Shown: in pieces, positions 55,250 to 64,000 of the stretch
How positions within the stretch are numbered: the stretch's first letter is position 1
Layout: every line of letters begins with the position of its first letter
Assembly (NCBI GenBank): GCA_030789695.1
Contig: CM061142.1
Span: 569,027,281 to 569,091,280 of the forward strand
Source: Scilla litardierei
Taxonomy: Eukaryota > Streptophyta > Magnoliopsida > Asparagales > Asparagaceae
Direction of reading: 5' to 3'
Length of the DNA stretch: 64,000 bases
Notes under the pieces: generated by a model
The model's input: the letters and a program-made list of their open reading frames with translations, nothing else
Database searches by the model: none
Told to the model about the DNA's origin: nothing
Made by a program: the position numbers and the translations under genes

Positions 55250-58138
55250 CTACAAGGCCCACTCTTTATGGTATTTCATACCGCTTTTACACATTAGTTT
55301 CTCCAAACGATCACGTGCAAGGGCCTTTGTAAATGGATCAGCTAAATTCTCTTCAGACGAGACTCTGAGGATTTCTATGTCCTTCCTCTTCTCAATATCA
55401 CGTATCAAATGATATTTTCGAAGAATGTGTCTGGATCTCTTGTGGAATCTGGGTTCTTTGACCAAGCTCAATGTGGCATTGTTATCACAATACAACGGTA
55501 TTGGATCTATAACAGTAGGCACCACTCCTAGCTGGCTCACAAATTTCCTAATCCAGACAGCTTCCTTTGCTGCATCATTGGCCGCTATATATTCGGCCTC
55601 CATAGTTGAATCAGCAACGGTGTCTTGCTTTGAACTCCTCCAGCTCACTGCACATCCGTTGAGAGTGAAAATGTATCCTGAAATTGACTTGCTGTCATCC
55701 ACGTCACTCTGAAAGCTGGAATCCGTGAAGCCCTCAATTTTGAGTTCTTCACTTCCATAAATCAAAACTAGATCTCTTGTTCTTCGCAAGTACTTGAGAA
55801 TCGTCTTGACTGCTTTCCAGTGTTCTTCTCCATAGTTAGACTGATATCGACTTACTACACCTAGTGCAAAAGCGACATCAGGTCTGGTACATATCATGGA
55901 ATACATGATCGATCCAACTGCCGAAGCATATGGAATATTGCTCATGCGTTCTCTTTCCAAGTCAGTCTTTGGAGACATCTTCTTGGAAAGACTTATTCCA
56001 TGATTTGCGGGTATAAACCCACCTTTACTGTTTTCCATGTTAAACCGTTTTAACACATTATCAATGTACCTAGATTGGGAGAGTCCTAGCATCCTTTTAG
56101 ATCTATCTCTATAGATCTTCACACCTAGTATGTAGGATGCTTCTCCCAAATCTTTCATGGAGAAGTTAGTTGATAACCAATCCTTAACAGACTTTAACAT
56201 CGGTATGTTGTTACCTATTAAGAGAATGTCATCAACATAAAGTACGAGGATGACTAAATTGTTTCCACTGGTTTTCTTATAAACGCATGGCTCATCTTCA
56301 TTTTTAATAAAATCAAACTCTTTGACCGTATTATCAAATCGGATGTTCCAGCTCCTGGATGCCTGCTTCAATCCATAAATGGATCTATGCAGTCTACACG
56401 CTTTCCCTTTGCTCCCACTGACTTCGAAACCTTCCGGCTGAGACATGTAAATATGCTCTTCTAAATCACCATTTAGAAATGCAGTTTTTATATCCATCTG
56501 CCAGATTTCGTAGTTGTGATAGGCAGCAATAGCGAGTACAATCCGGATGGATTTGTGCATGGCTACGGGTGAGAAAGTTTTGTCATAATCTACACCTAGA
56601 ATCTGACGATAACCTTTCGCAACAAGTCTAGCCTTGTACGTTTCTATTTTTCCATCTGCACCGATCTTCCTTTTGAAGATCCATTTGCAGCCAATAGGAA
56701 CACTTCCCTTGGGCACATTCTCTAAAGTCCAAACTTTATTAATGTGCATGGAATCCATCTCAGATTTCATTGCATCCAGCCATTTCTTAGAGTCTCTACT
56801 CTGAATTGCTTCTTGGAAGCTAATAAGATCATCTTCAACTAAGATGCTATCCTCAACTCCTCCATCTACGAGAAATCCGTAGTATCTTTCTGGAGCTCGA
56901 GGAATCCTATTTGACTTCCTAATAATTGCTTCAGGAGCATTAGGCTCTGCCTCTCCCACTGGTTCCGCGATCTGTTCATGTGTTGATTCAGTCTCTAGAC
57001 TTTCGTCCAGTTCTATTACCTCGCTATTAGACTCCTTCACAAGGAATTTCTTTTCAAGAAAGGTGGAGTGTTTGGACACAACAATCTTTTGTTGTTCCTG
57101 GTGATAGAAAATGTGTCCCGTCGAGTGACTAGGATACCCAATGAATCTACACATAACAGACCTATCCTCCAGTTTATCTGGATTAAGCTTCTTGACATAC
57201 GCAGGACAACCCCATACCTTAATATGCTTAAGGTTTGGTTTCTTCCCATTCCATATCTCATATGGTGTCATTGGCACGGATCTAGATGGAACTCTATTAA
57301 GGATATGGGTAGCAGTTTCTAGGGCATAGCCCCAAAGGGAGATAGGTAACCCAGAGTCACTCATCATTGATCGAACCATGTCTAACAAGGTACGATTCCT
57401 TCTCTCTGACACACCATTATGTTGAGGTGTGTAAGGAGGAGTGATCTGAGAGAGAATACCATTCTCTTTTAAATGCGCAAGGAATTCATGGCTCAAGTAT
57501 TCTCCTCCTCGATCAGATCGAAGAATTTTAATACTTTTGCCCGTCTGTTTTTCAACTTCGTTACGATACTCTTTGAATCGCTCAAATGTATCAGACTTGT
57601 GCTTCATCAAGAACACATGTCCGAACCTAGAGTGATCATCAGTAAAAGTAACAAAGTATGAATATCCTCCTTTCGCTAAAGTAGACATTGGTCCACATAC
57701 ATCAGAATGTACTAGACCCAAGAGTTCACCAACTCTTTCCCCTTTACCCGTAAAGGGAGTTTTAGCCATTTTACCTTTGAGACAAGACTCGCAAGTGTCG
57801 TACGACTCATAATTCGAGAGGTCAAGAGACCCCTCTTTATGCAACTTGCTAAGTCTTTTCTCTCCGATATGGCCTAGTCTACAGTGCCAAAGGAAAGTTT
57901 CATTAAAACTAGATTCCTTACGTTTTCGTGTGTTAACACTTAACACAACGTCATTAGACAGAGTGTATACACCATTATTCATTGTTCCAAATCCCAGCAA
58001 TTTATCATTAAAGAAAATGTTCATATCAGATTCATTAATGGTAAATTTATATCCGTCTTTGGCCAAAGCCGAAATGGAAATAACGTTGCATAGAAAATTT
58101 GGTATATAATAGCATTGTTTCAAAAAACAATGTGGCAC
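55250..58138 (-). CDS. pol: Element H pol polyprotein, long open frame
   Basis: It is open for 962 residues. Domains in order are the end of protease (CYYIPNFLCNVISIS), GAG-pre-integrase LWHCRLGHIGEKRL, zinc-finger cysteines CESCLKGKMAKTPF, integrase core VHSDVCGPMSTLA, LRSDRGGEYLSHEF and TPQHNGVSERRNRT, reverse transcriptase CKWIFKRKIGADG, QMDIKTAFLNGDLEEH and LYVDDILLIGN, and RNase H SGYIFTLNGCAVSWRSSKQ, STMEAEYIAAND and ENLADPFTKALARD. It ends SGMKYHKEWAL. The protease active site lies in the other frame upstream (58047-58463), so about one base was gained or lost in the T run near 58120. Confidence 0.92.
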   Translation of the reverse strand: MPHCFLKQCYYIPNFLCNVISISALAKDGYKFTINESDMNIFFNDKLLGFGTMNNGVYTLSNDVVLSVNTRKRKESSFNETFLWHCRLGHIGEKRLSKLHKEGSLDLSNYESYDTCESCLKGKMAKTPFTGKGERVGELLGLVHSDVCGPMSTLAKGGYSYFVTFTDDHSRFGHVFLMKHKSDTFERFKEYRNEVEKQTGKSIKILRSDRGGEYLSHEFLAHLKENGILSQITPPYTPQHNGVSERRNRTLLDMVRSMMSDSGLPISLWGYALETATHILNRVPSRSVPMTPYEIWNGKKPNLKHIKVWGCPAYVKKLNPDKLEDRSVMCRFIGYPSHSTGHIFYHQEQQKIVVSKHSTFLEKKFLVKESNSEVIELDESLETESTHEQIAEPVGEAEPNAPEAIIRKSNRIPRAPERYYGFLVDGGVEDSILVEDDLISFQEAIQSRDSKKWLDAMKSEMDSMHINKVWTLENVPKGSVPIGCKWIFKRKIGADGKIETYKARLVAKGYRQILGVDYDKTFSPVAMHKSIRIVLAIAAYHNYEIWQMDIKTAFLNGDLEEHIYMSQPEGFEVSGSKGKACRLHRSIYGLKQASRSWNIRFDNTVKEFDFIKNEDEPCVYKKTSGNNLVILVLYVDDILLIGNNIPMLKSVKDWLSTNFSMKDLGEASYILGVKIYRDRSKRMLGLSQSRYIDNVLKRFNMENSKGGFIPANHGISLSKKMSPKTDLERERMSNIPYASAVGSIMYSMICTRPDVAFALGVVSRYQSNYGEEHWKAVKTILKYLRRTRDLVLIYGSEELKIEGFTDSSFQSDVDDSKSISGYIFTLNGCAVSWRSSKQDTVADSTMEAEYIAANDAAKEAVWIRKFVSQLGVVPTVIDPIPLYCDNNATLSLVKEPRFHKRSRHILRKYHLIRDIEKRKDIEILRVSSEENLADPFTKALARDRLEKLMCKSGMKYHKEWAL

Positions 58139-58463
58139 CGTTTGCCAAGGTGTGCTTTAGGTCTCCTACGGCTTTAGCAGCTACATTAGCTCCATTACCA
58201 ACTTGAAGAACTATTTCGTCCTTTCTTAAGTTTCTAAATTTGCTCATACCTTGTAACGAATTACAAATGTGAGTACCCGCACCAGTATCCAATACCCATG
58301 CGTTAGAAGTTACAGAAAGGACTATACTCTGTATAACTAATACCTTATAAGTCGAGACATCAATATGTCCTTTCTTCTCTCCGTTAAGCCCAAAGTTTTC
58401 TAAGCAATCAATATTTAAACCAGTCAATTTATTATTCAGGATAAGATTCATAATCGTTTTCAT
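58115..58463 (-). pseudogene. Element H gag start fused to protease (internal deletion)
   Basis: The ATG at 58463 opens MKTIMNLILNNKLTGLN, a typical Copia gag start. Within about 30 codons the sequence changes to the region just before a protease, AWVLDTGAGTHICNS. The gag core and zinc knuckle are absent, so roughly a kilobase of gag is missing. The fusion keeps the frame. A shift near 58120 then separates it from pol. Confidence 0.75.
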
Positions 58464-59707
58464 GCTGCAAAAGACATAGAATGAATTTAGTGTAATTCAT
58501 GATAAAATAATATAGTTAATATGGTTTTTAATTAACTATGGTCTCCCACTATTTTACGATCATTCTCGGAAATGAACGAATTTTAATATCTGAAAATATA
58601 GTGAAAGAGGGACCCAATCATCATGAACCTCACAACCTTGAGGAGACTCAACAAGTTGATTGGTTCCATGATTGGTAGACTAACTCTTAGTCAATCACAT
58701 CACATGTGATTCCCTATCGATTCTTACCCACAATTACTTATGATCTTGAGGAGACTCAACTAATCATAATGACTGGTCTAGTCAGACCCTTGATTTCGTG
58801 TTCAGATTTGACTTAGATCGATGCTCGAGGAGACCCGACGCATCGATTTGGGTCAAGTCCAGACTACATCACATGTATGTTGGAGTTTGTTCCTTAAAGA
58901 AAAACATGTCATAGCTTGAGGAGACTCAACAACTATAAATGTTTTCTTTGAGTTACAAATCTCCAAAATCAAGGAGGGATACGAATTAATCTTTAACAAG
59001 ATTTATAACGCATTGACTAGATATAACCAAAGCTAACACATTTTATTATCAGCAACTTTGCGGTACAAGCGGGCATGACCAGGGTTAGGGCCGGGCAGGA
59101 TCACTTGCGCCCAGCAAAGCTGAGTCGATCCACAACACCTTCCCTAACTACCTACCCATACCATTCTCCATTGAAAGTGCTAATGATAAAAAGTGTTATA
59201 TTGATTTAATCTGGTTGTTATGATTTATTTAACTAGTTAATCCTATCAACTAGTCATAACCTATAATTCAAAATTATTAGGATGTGTTTCATAACTTTTA
59301 TTAGAAACCTATCAACTATAGGATTTTAATAAATCACATCAGAATTGTTTCAACAAACAAGGGACAATCCTAATCATTCATTAGGATGTGTTATTTAAAA
59401 TATTGTGAACAACATTTTAAAACATAGCCAAAGCTAGTCATTTAAATTTAATCAGATTAAAGATTTAAATGAATTTTAATGGCTAACCCTACAAGTCTTT
59501 CTTTTAGCAATTATCAAATAAAAGCAAAAAGAAACATAGAGACATTAATTATCACATAATTAAAAAGATCTAATCTTGGTTTTCAAAACAATTTTCGAAA
59601 AATTTGAAAACCAACATATAGTTAGTTCAAGACTAACTACAAGTTTTAATAACATGCATTTCATAAAAGCAGTATTTAGATAGTCTATGTAGCCTGGCTC
59701 TGATACC
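58464..59707 (-). other. Element H leader with repeated gaggagactcaac motif
   Basis: This is 1.24 kb between the primer site and the gag ATG with no gene. The word cttgaggagactcaac or a close variant recurs near 58636, 58744, 58823 and 58914. The minus-strand sequence just before ATG is cttttgcagc, a possible splice acceptor. Confidence 0.65.
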
Positions 59708-59708
59708 A
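59694..59708 (-). other. Element H primer-binding site (tRNA-iMet type)
   Basis: On the minus strand TTGGTATCAGAGCCA follows the 5' LTR end CCATCA directly. It fixes the orientation of H. Confidence 0.9.
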
Positions 59709-59709
59709 A

Positions 59710-61287
59710 TGATGGGTTTTAATAGATCCGGGGCTCACTTTCGACTAGTGCATTGTTCGTCCTTCGCCCTACTTGAGAGCGAAGGCCGGACAACCTTGCA
59801 CAAAATTTAACGCAGCGGAAGCGGAAAAATAAAGAGAAAAACTTTATATAAACACTTTATATAAACTAGCCCTATCTTCATAAAACCCGAGCCAAGAAAA
59901 CGCTACTATCCCGGGGTTGGGTCCAGACCAACCCCTGAGGATACTACTATCTAATTAACTACTATTGCTACTGCAATAAAATAATGCACATTAATTACAA
60001 CTAAAGTTGAGAAAACTCAACATACCCGTAACTCTTGCCTTGCAGCAAAAGTGTTACCGAAGGCAATCAATTGCCCTTCCCGCACGAACCACTCCGATCC
60101 CAGCAACCACTTGCGCCGATCCCAACAACTTCTCGTCGCCGAGCCAACCACTTGCTCCAGAAATTTTCACGCGAGTGAAACCTCCGCCTAGATTTCGGAT
60201 CTGAATCCGAACTCCTTTGCGGCTTTGCTAGAGCCCTCAGGAGTAAGGCAGAAATTTATAGGGAGAGGAGAAATATTAATTTTAGCTTAGATCCGAGCGT
60301 GCTCCAATAGTTTTGAGAGCCGCTCAGATCTAGAGCTTGGGACGAGTTTTGAGGAGGAGAGCAGACCCCTATTTATATAGGCGGCGGACTCTCCCCTTTT
60401 CTCAAAATCCGATGTGGGACTATTAATATGAGTTAATTAAAATCAAGTTAGTTTGCACTTCACAAAGTGCAAACTTCCGTGAATTTTAACTCACTCATCG
60501 TTGAACTTCAGGATTGATACAACCTATCAATTCGAAGGGTGTTCAACGGTGAACGCATAGGAAAAAACCGTTCGTCAATTGGAGTTCATTTGACCCTCCA
60601 ATTGACCACTCAAAGTTCAGCTCATGGCTAGTTTTTCGCAAAAACTGAGCCGTCAAAAACCGCCCAACTTAGGTTTCTGAAAACCTATTCTACGGGGCCC
60701 ACCAGGCCAGCTGGACAAGCCCAGACCAGGTTCAGAACCTGGTCTGGGCGCGCCCAGACTGGCGCACCCAGACTGGGCGCCTGGCCCAGTCAGGCCAGGC
60801 GCCCAGGCTTCTGGGCGCCTGGCCCAGGCGCCCAGGGCGCCTGGCCCAGGCGCCCAGGGCGCCTGGGCGGGCCCAGGCCCAGGTGCCCAGCGCCTGGGCC
60901 TGAGCCCAGGCGCCTGGGCGCCTGGGCGCCCAGGCCCTGGCTTGGGCCGGGCGCTCAGGCCCGGTCAGCCTGGGCTGATTCTGGGTCCAGTCAGGCGTCC
61001 AGGCTAGACCCAGTCTGGCCTGGGTCAGCTTGGACTGATCCGTAGAACTCTTTTGGGCATATCTTGAGCATTTGACGTCCGATTTGGACGCCGTTCGAAC
61101 CTGGGCGTAGACCGGGACATTCCCGTCTTACCCGTGAGCTTTTCCTTACGTTTATATTATTAAATATTGTCTTAAACTATTTAAAACACATTTAATCTCT
61201 TTTGCATCATATGCAATTTAGTCCCTATCTTGGCTTAAATTATCATTTGCATCAAATACAAATGATCTGAGGGCATATTTCCCTACA
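59710..61287 (-). repeat. Element H 5' LTR (1578 bp)
   Basis: It pairs with 52544-54119. TATA box on the minus strand at 60371-60379. The GC-rich repeat is longer here (60700-61025). The target duplication CTGAC follows at 61288-61292. Confidence 0.94.
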
Positions 61288-61292
61288 CTGAC

Positions 61293-61493
61293 ATCTTCAC
61301 AAAGAGCCTCCCGACTCCGCGGTTCGAACTTCTCCGGGACAAACTGTTCGTCATCTCTGCCGCTCAGTTTGCGGGGGCGTGTAAAGAGATAACACCATCT
61401 CCTCTTCCCAAGGGACGCATTGGTTCCCCAACAGACACAACGGTTGGCATCCCAAGGAATGCAACCGTTCATTACCCAAGAGACACCCATTGA
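61293..61493 (+). pseudogene. gag-pol: Element C pol, last codons after element H
   Basis: The sequence continues the cut motif with IFTKSLPTPRFELLRDKL. It crosses the polypurine tract (gtttgcgggggcg, 61367-61379) and ends at TGA 61491-61493 within the 3' LTR. The overlap of pol with the LTR is short and probably not functional. Confidence 0.82.
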
Positions 61494-61630
61494 TATCCCA
61501 AGAGTCATACCTGTTGGCATTCCAACAGCCACTATGTAATCTATATAAACCCATTGAGGCTAATGAAAATATTGTCGGTTTCTCTTATCTCTCTCTCCGA
61601 TCGTATATCTCCTTCTTCTATATTTCTTCA
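61380..61630 (+). repeat. Element C 3' LTR (251 bp)
   Basis: It pairs with 32010-32260 with four substitutions. TATA box tatataaa at 61542-61549. It is followed by ATTAC (61631-61635), the target duplication, then A (61636), the last base of B, then TCTCT (61637-61641), the duplication of B. Confidence 0.95.
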
Positions 61631-61641
61631 ATTACATCTCT

Positions 61642-61974
61642 GGAGCTTGAACCTTTCTCTCATCATTGTTTTCCCTATTTATAGGTAATGATTTCTCCTT
61701 TTGTGCCGTTAGTAGATAACGGCTTTGCCTTTATGGCTGCATGATCATCCCCGGGAATGGGGATAACGGATGCCCATTTACTACACCATTATTAACCAAT
61801 CTCTTGATATTAGCGGGGCCCCACAGCTAGATTAGCTGGCGCTTTGACTGGGTCAGTAGCTTGCTTTCTTCGAAGAGTTTTTGGGCCATTAGGCTGAGGC
61901 CTTGCACTCCAAATGTGCTTCTCCTTTTAGACGAAATATCTCTCTACTTCGTGGGCCGGCCCAATGTAGTAACA
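61642..61974 (-). repeat. Element G 5' LTR, outer part
   Basis: This is the continuation of 19316-19703 once B is removed. A minus-strand TATA-like sequence (tataaatag, 61675-61683) fits a promoter reading leftward. The end ...CAATGTAGTAACA gives TGTTAC on the minus strand. The outer boundary rests on that terminal motif alone, because no second LTR is visible. Confidence 0.55.
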
Positions 61975-62945
61975 CACTCTTTATTGCCAAGACCATTGTC
62001 GATTTTATAACAAGCATGGTCTATTGTCTCATGCTCCCTACATGTTTGATGAATGGATGCTAAGAAGTGTGGTCTCTTTGAATGCCTTAATTGACTTCTA
62101 ACCCAAGTTCAGGAAAGCTATATGGTCACCTAAATAGAGACACCAAAAGTAGACTATCTTGGATATACACCTGGTAGTGAGGTAAAAACATTGCTTCCCT
62201 AAGCCACTTGTACATGATGCGTCTCAGAGGTCTTGTAGGTGGTAACATGCATTCACATCCATCCATTACTTACAATTGCCATTTCTTGATATTCATGTTA
62301 TGTTACCGATAATATATATCGTGGCCAATGTACTCTCTGGCTTTGGCAATCATCCTATCGTTAGACATGCCATTTGTTTAAATAAACACAGCTAAAACCT
62401 AAACTGTGGATAGATCACCCGCTTATGCGTACCAGCTATGTACACATGCATTTGCGCCATATATGGCAGCCTTACGCTATACTAAACATCACCTCTACTG
62501 TGCCTCACAGTGCCTATTCACTATGTAAAAAAGAATCAACCAAGCTTGACTCGTTGTTTCTCTATAAACAAGTGCATCAACGTACCAAAACTGTTTGATA
62601 GAATTCCTTAAACAATGACAACCAATATATTGAATGGGCATGTCAATGTCATCTCATCGTACTGATAAACATGTCATTAAGAAGCGCACATACCCTAAGG
62701 GCATGTTCTTCTTTGTGAGAATGGAGTTTTGATAAACTTGTGAATAGTGTTGGGGAAAGTTGAGTATTGTGTTTTTTGTTGGAAAATGGGGTTGGAAAGT
62801 AGAGTTGAGAAAGTGTTGTGGGTCCCACAAAACTTTATTGTGTTTTTTGTTGAAAATAGTGTTTGGAAAGTTGGATGAAGAAAGTAGTGAATGGGAAGAG
62901 GTGAACATTGGGAACTATGACCTCCCTTGCATTTCTTGTGTAATT
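61975..62945. other. Non-LTR sequence, no gene recognised
   Basis: This is AT-rich sequence without a long convincing frame. Positions 62755-62895 hold two imperfect copies of a ttgtgttttttgttggaaaa...ggaaag unit around gtgggtcccac. That composition and the start gggcatgttcttctttg (62698) resemble ends of small non-autonomous DNA transposons. No matching inverted end is found inside the window. Confidence 0.35.
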
Positions 62946-63810
62946 GATATTCAACACTGCCCGCAAAACAGCCCAACAACATCGCATTGCTGACACATAA
63001 TATGATACCATACTGGAAAAAATCCCAATAGAAGCAATAACCCAATACAAGCATCAGAGTGCCCAACTCCAACTCAGTTCCATCAAAATATATAACCCAA
63101 CATTCAACACAGCCACCAAAACATCCCAACATCTTACTGCTGATACAGTATATGAATCCATACTGGAAAAAAAAATCCCAAGGCAAGCAAAAACACAATG
63201 CAAGCATCAGATTGCCCAACTACAACTCAATTCCATCAAAATACATAACCCAACATTCAACACAACCACCAAAACATCCCAACATCCCACTTCTGATACA
63301 GAATATGATACCATACTGGAAAAAATTCCAAGTCCAGCTATTACCCAATGCAAGCATCAAATTGCCCAACTCCAACTCAATTATATCAAAATACATAACC
63401 CAACATTCAACACAGCCACCAAAACATCCCAACATCCCACTGCTGCTACAGAATATGATACCATACTGGAAAAAATCCCAAGGCAAGAAAAAACTCAATG
63501 CAAGCATCAGATTGCCCAACTACAACCCAATTCCATAAAAAACATAACCTAACATTCAACATAGCCACCTATAAATCCCAACATCCCACTGCTGATACAG
63601 ATTATGATAACATACTGGTAAAAATCCCAAAGCAAGATAAAACCCAATGAAAGCATCAGATTGCCCAACTGCAACTCAATTCCATCAAAAAACATAACCC
63701 AACATTCAACATAGCCACTTATAAATCCCAACATCCCAATGCTGATATAGATTACGATACGATACTGGAAAAAATCTCAAGGCAAGCTAAAACACAATGC
63801 AAGCATCACT
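62945..63810. repeat. 150-bp tandem repeat, nearly six copies
   Basis: The word gcccaactNcaactcaattc recurs near 63060, 63213, 63363, 63513 and 63664, a period of about 150 bases. The companion words cccaacattcaacacagcca and gataccatactggaaaaaat recur with it. A partial, diverged copy begins near 62945. Because 150 is a multiple of three, frames stay open on both strands across several units; these look like by-products of the repeat. Confidence 0.85.
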
Positions 63811-64000
63811 AGAAGAGCTTGATCTATAACTCATTTGTACCTAGCAAAGTTAACAAAAAAGACATGTAACATTTAACATCGATCATATAAAAGAGTGATA
63901 ATGTGAGTAGAATGAGTTAAGTGTACCTATGAAAGTTAAAGATTAACACATGGTAATGTTGTCGTCATCTTTCAGATATCCATGTAATGCACAAAATCAA
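63811..64000. other. Flank of tandem repeat, nothing recognised
   Basis: AT-rich sequence to the window edge. I see no gene or repeat boundary motif. Confidence 0.5.

Larger units (their letters stand above)
52544..61287 (-). mobile_element. Element H: Copia retrotransposon, minus strand, pol open, gag deleted
   Basis: LTRs are 52544-54119 and 59710-61287; target duplication CTGAC lies at 52539-52543 and 61288-61292. Reading right to left: 5' LTR, iMet primer site, 1.2 kb leader, remnant of gag fused to protease, pol, 1.1 kb 3' region, polypurine tract, 3' LTR. The LTRs differ by about 1% with larger length differences in a GC-rich repeat. The family is Copia by domain order; I cannot place the lineage firmly. 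Confidence 0.94.
32010..61630 (+). mobile_element. Element C: RE1/Retrofit-like Copia, hosting elements E and H
   Basis: Short LTRs at 32010-32260 and 61380-61630 (251 bp each) differ at four positions (1.6%). Target duplication ATTAC lies at 32005-32009 and 61631-61635. The internal region, once E and H are removed, runs from the primer site, split by E, through one gag-pol frame (48303 onward) to the last pol codons at 61293-61493. Short LTRs, a single gag-pol ORF and the gag motif NYILWKSQVTGVLN suggest the Retrofit/Ale side of Copia; the lineage is not certain. Confidence 0.93.
19704..61636 (+). mobile_element. Element B: Sirevirus-type Copia, complete, hosting element C at the end of its 3' LTR
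   Basis: 5' LTR 19704-21443, internal region 21444-30271, 3' LTR 30272-32009 plus its final base at 61636. Target duplication TCTCT lies at 19699-19703 and 61637-61641. The right duplication is found only after removing element C, whose own duplication ATTAC overlaps the LTR end. The LTRs differ by about 44 substitutions (roughly 2.5%) in hand comparison. The internal order is gag, pol, palindromic module, env-like ORF, polypurine tracts. It is the same family as A. Confidence 0.95.

Noticed and set aside
61975..62690. A host gene in the right-hand unique sequence
   Set aside because: Only short frames with no recognisable domain or codon bias; no splice-linked exons could be supported.
63059..63538. 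159-codon open frame on the plus strand, and Cys-rich frames on the minus strand (62695-63734)
   Set aside because: They repeat with the 150-bp tandem unit and are open on both strands because the period is divisible by three; no protein family is visible.

Overview
The window is a heterochromatin-like stretch of a flowering-plant nuclear genome. Nearly all of it is LTR retrotransposons inserted into one another, and I recognise no host gene. The signs that it is a plant are Sirevirus-type Copia elements with an env-like third ORF, Tekay/Del-type chromoviruses, a Tat-type Gypsy remnant, primer-binding sites for plant tRNA-iMet and tRNA-Asp, and long LTRs with plant TATA boxes. The species cannot be named from the sequence.

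Layout, with names used below. The oldest layer is G, a Tat-like Gypsy remnant on the minus strand: damaged protease region 18760-19315, 5' LTR 19316-19703 continuing at 61642-61974. Two Sirevirus copies of one family sit in G. A (+, 1-18759) enters from the left edge and ends in the G protease region. B (+, 19704-61636) sits in the G LTR with target duplication TCTCT. A carries F, a minus-strand chromovirus (4345-14934, duplication GGCTA), in its env-like gene. B carries C, an RE1/Retrofit-like Copia (+, 32010-61630, duplication ATTAC), inserted one base before the end of B's 3' LTR. C carries E, a gag-only element (+, 32272-48259, duplication CAGAG), inside its primer-binding site, and H, a minus-strand Copia (52544-61287, duplication CTGAC), at the end of its pol. 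E carries D, a second chromovirus (+, 32309-41925, duplication CTAAC), in its 5' LTR. The depth is five: G, B, C, E, D. From 61975 to the right edge is non-LTR sequence with a 150-bp tandem repeat.

Hand-counted LTR mismatches follow the nesting: B about 2.5%, C 1.6%, F about 1.4%, H about 1%, E about 0.7%, D about 0.6%. Most genes are broken by one or two stops or single-base shifts. The B pol and H pol frames are long and open. In each element gag would make the particle, and pol would supply protease, integrase, reverse transcriptase and RNase H.

The most interesting signal is a palindromic repeat module (GACCGACTAG / CTAGTCGGTC arms, about 115-bp period). It lies just upstream of the TATA box in the LTRs of the Copia Sireviruses A and B and also of the unrelated Gypsy element D, and again upstream of the Sirevirus env-like ORF. 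This looks like a promoter module exchanged between retrotransposon superfamilies and reused inside an element. Other points of interest are a GT-AG intron that would join gag to pol in both chromoviruses, a small acidic ORF kept at the same place in their LTRs, a non-tRNA-like primer site shared by both, and a gag-only element with paired G-box palindromes.
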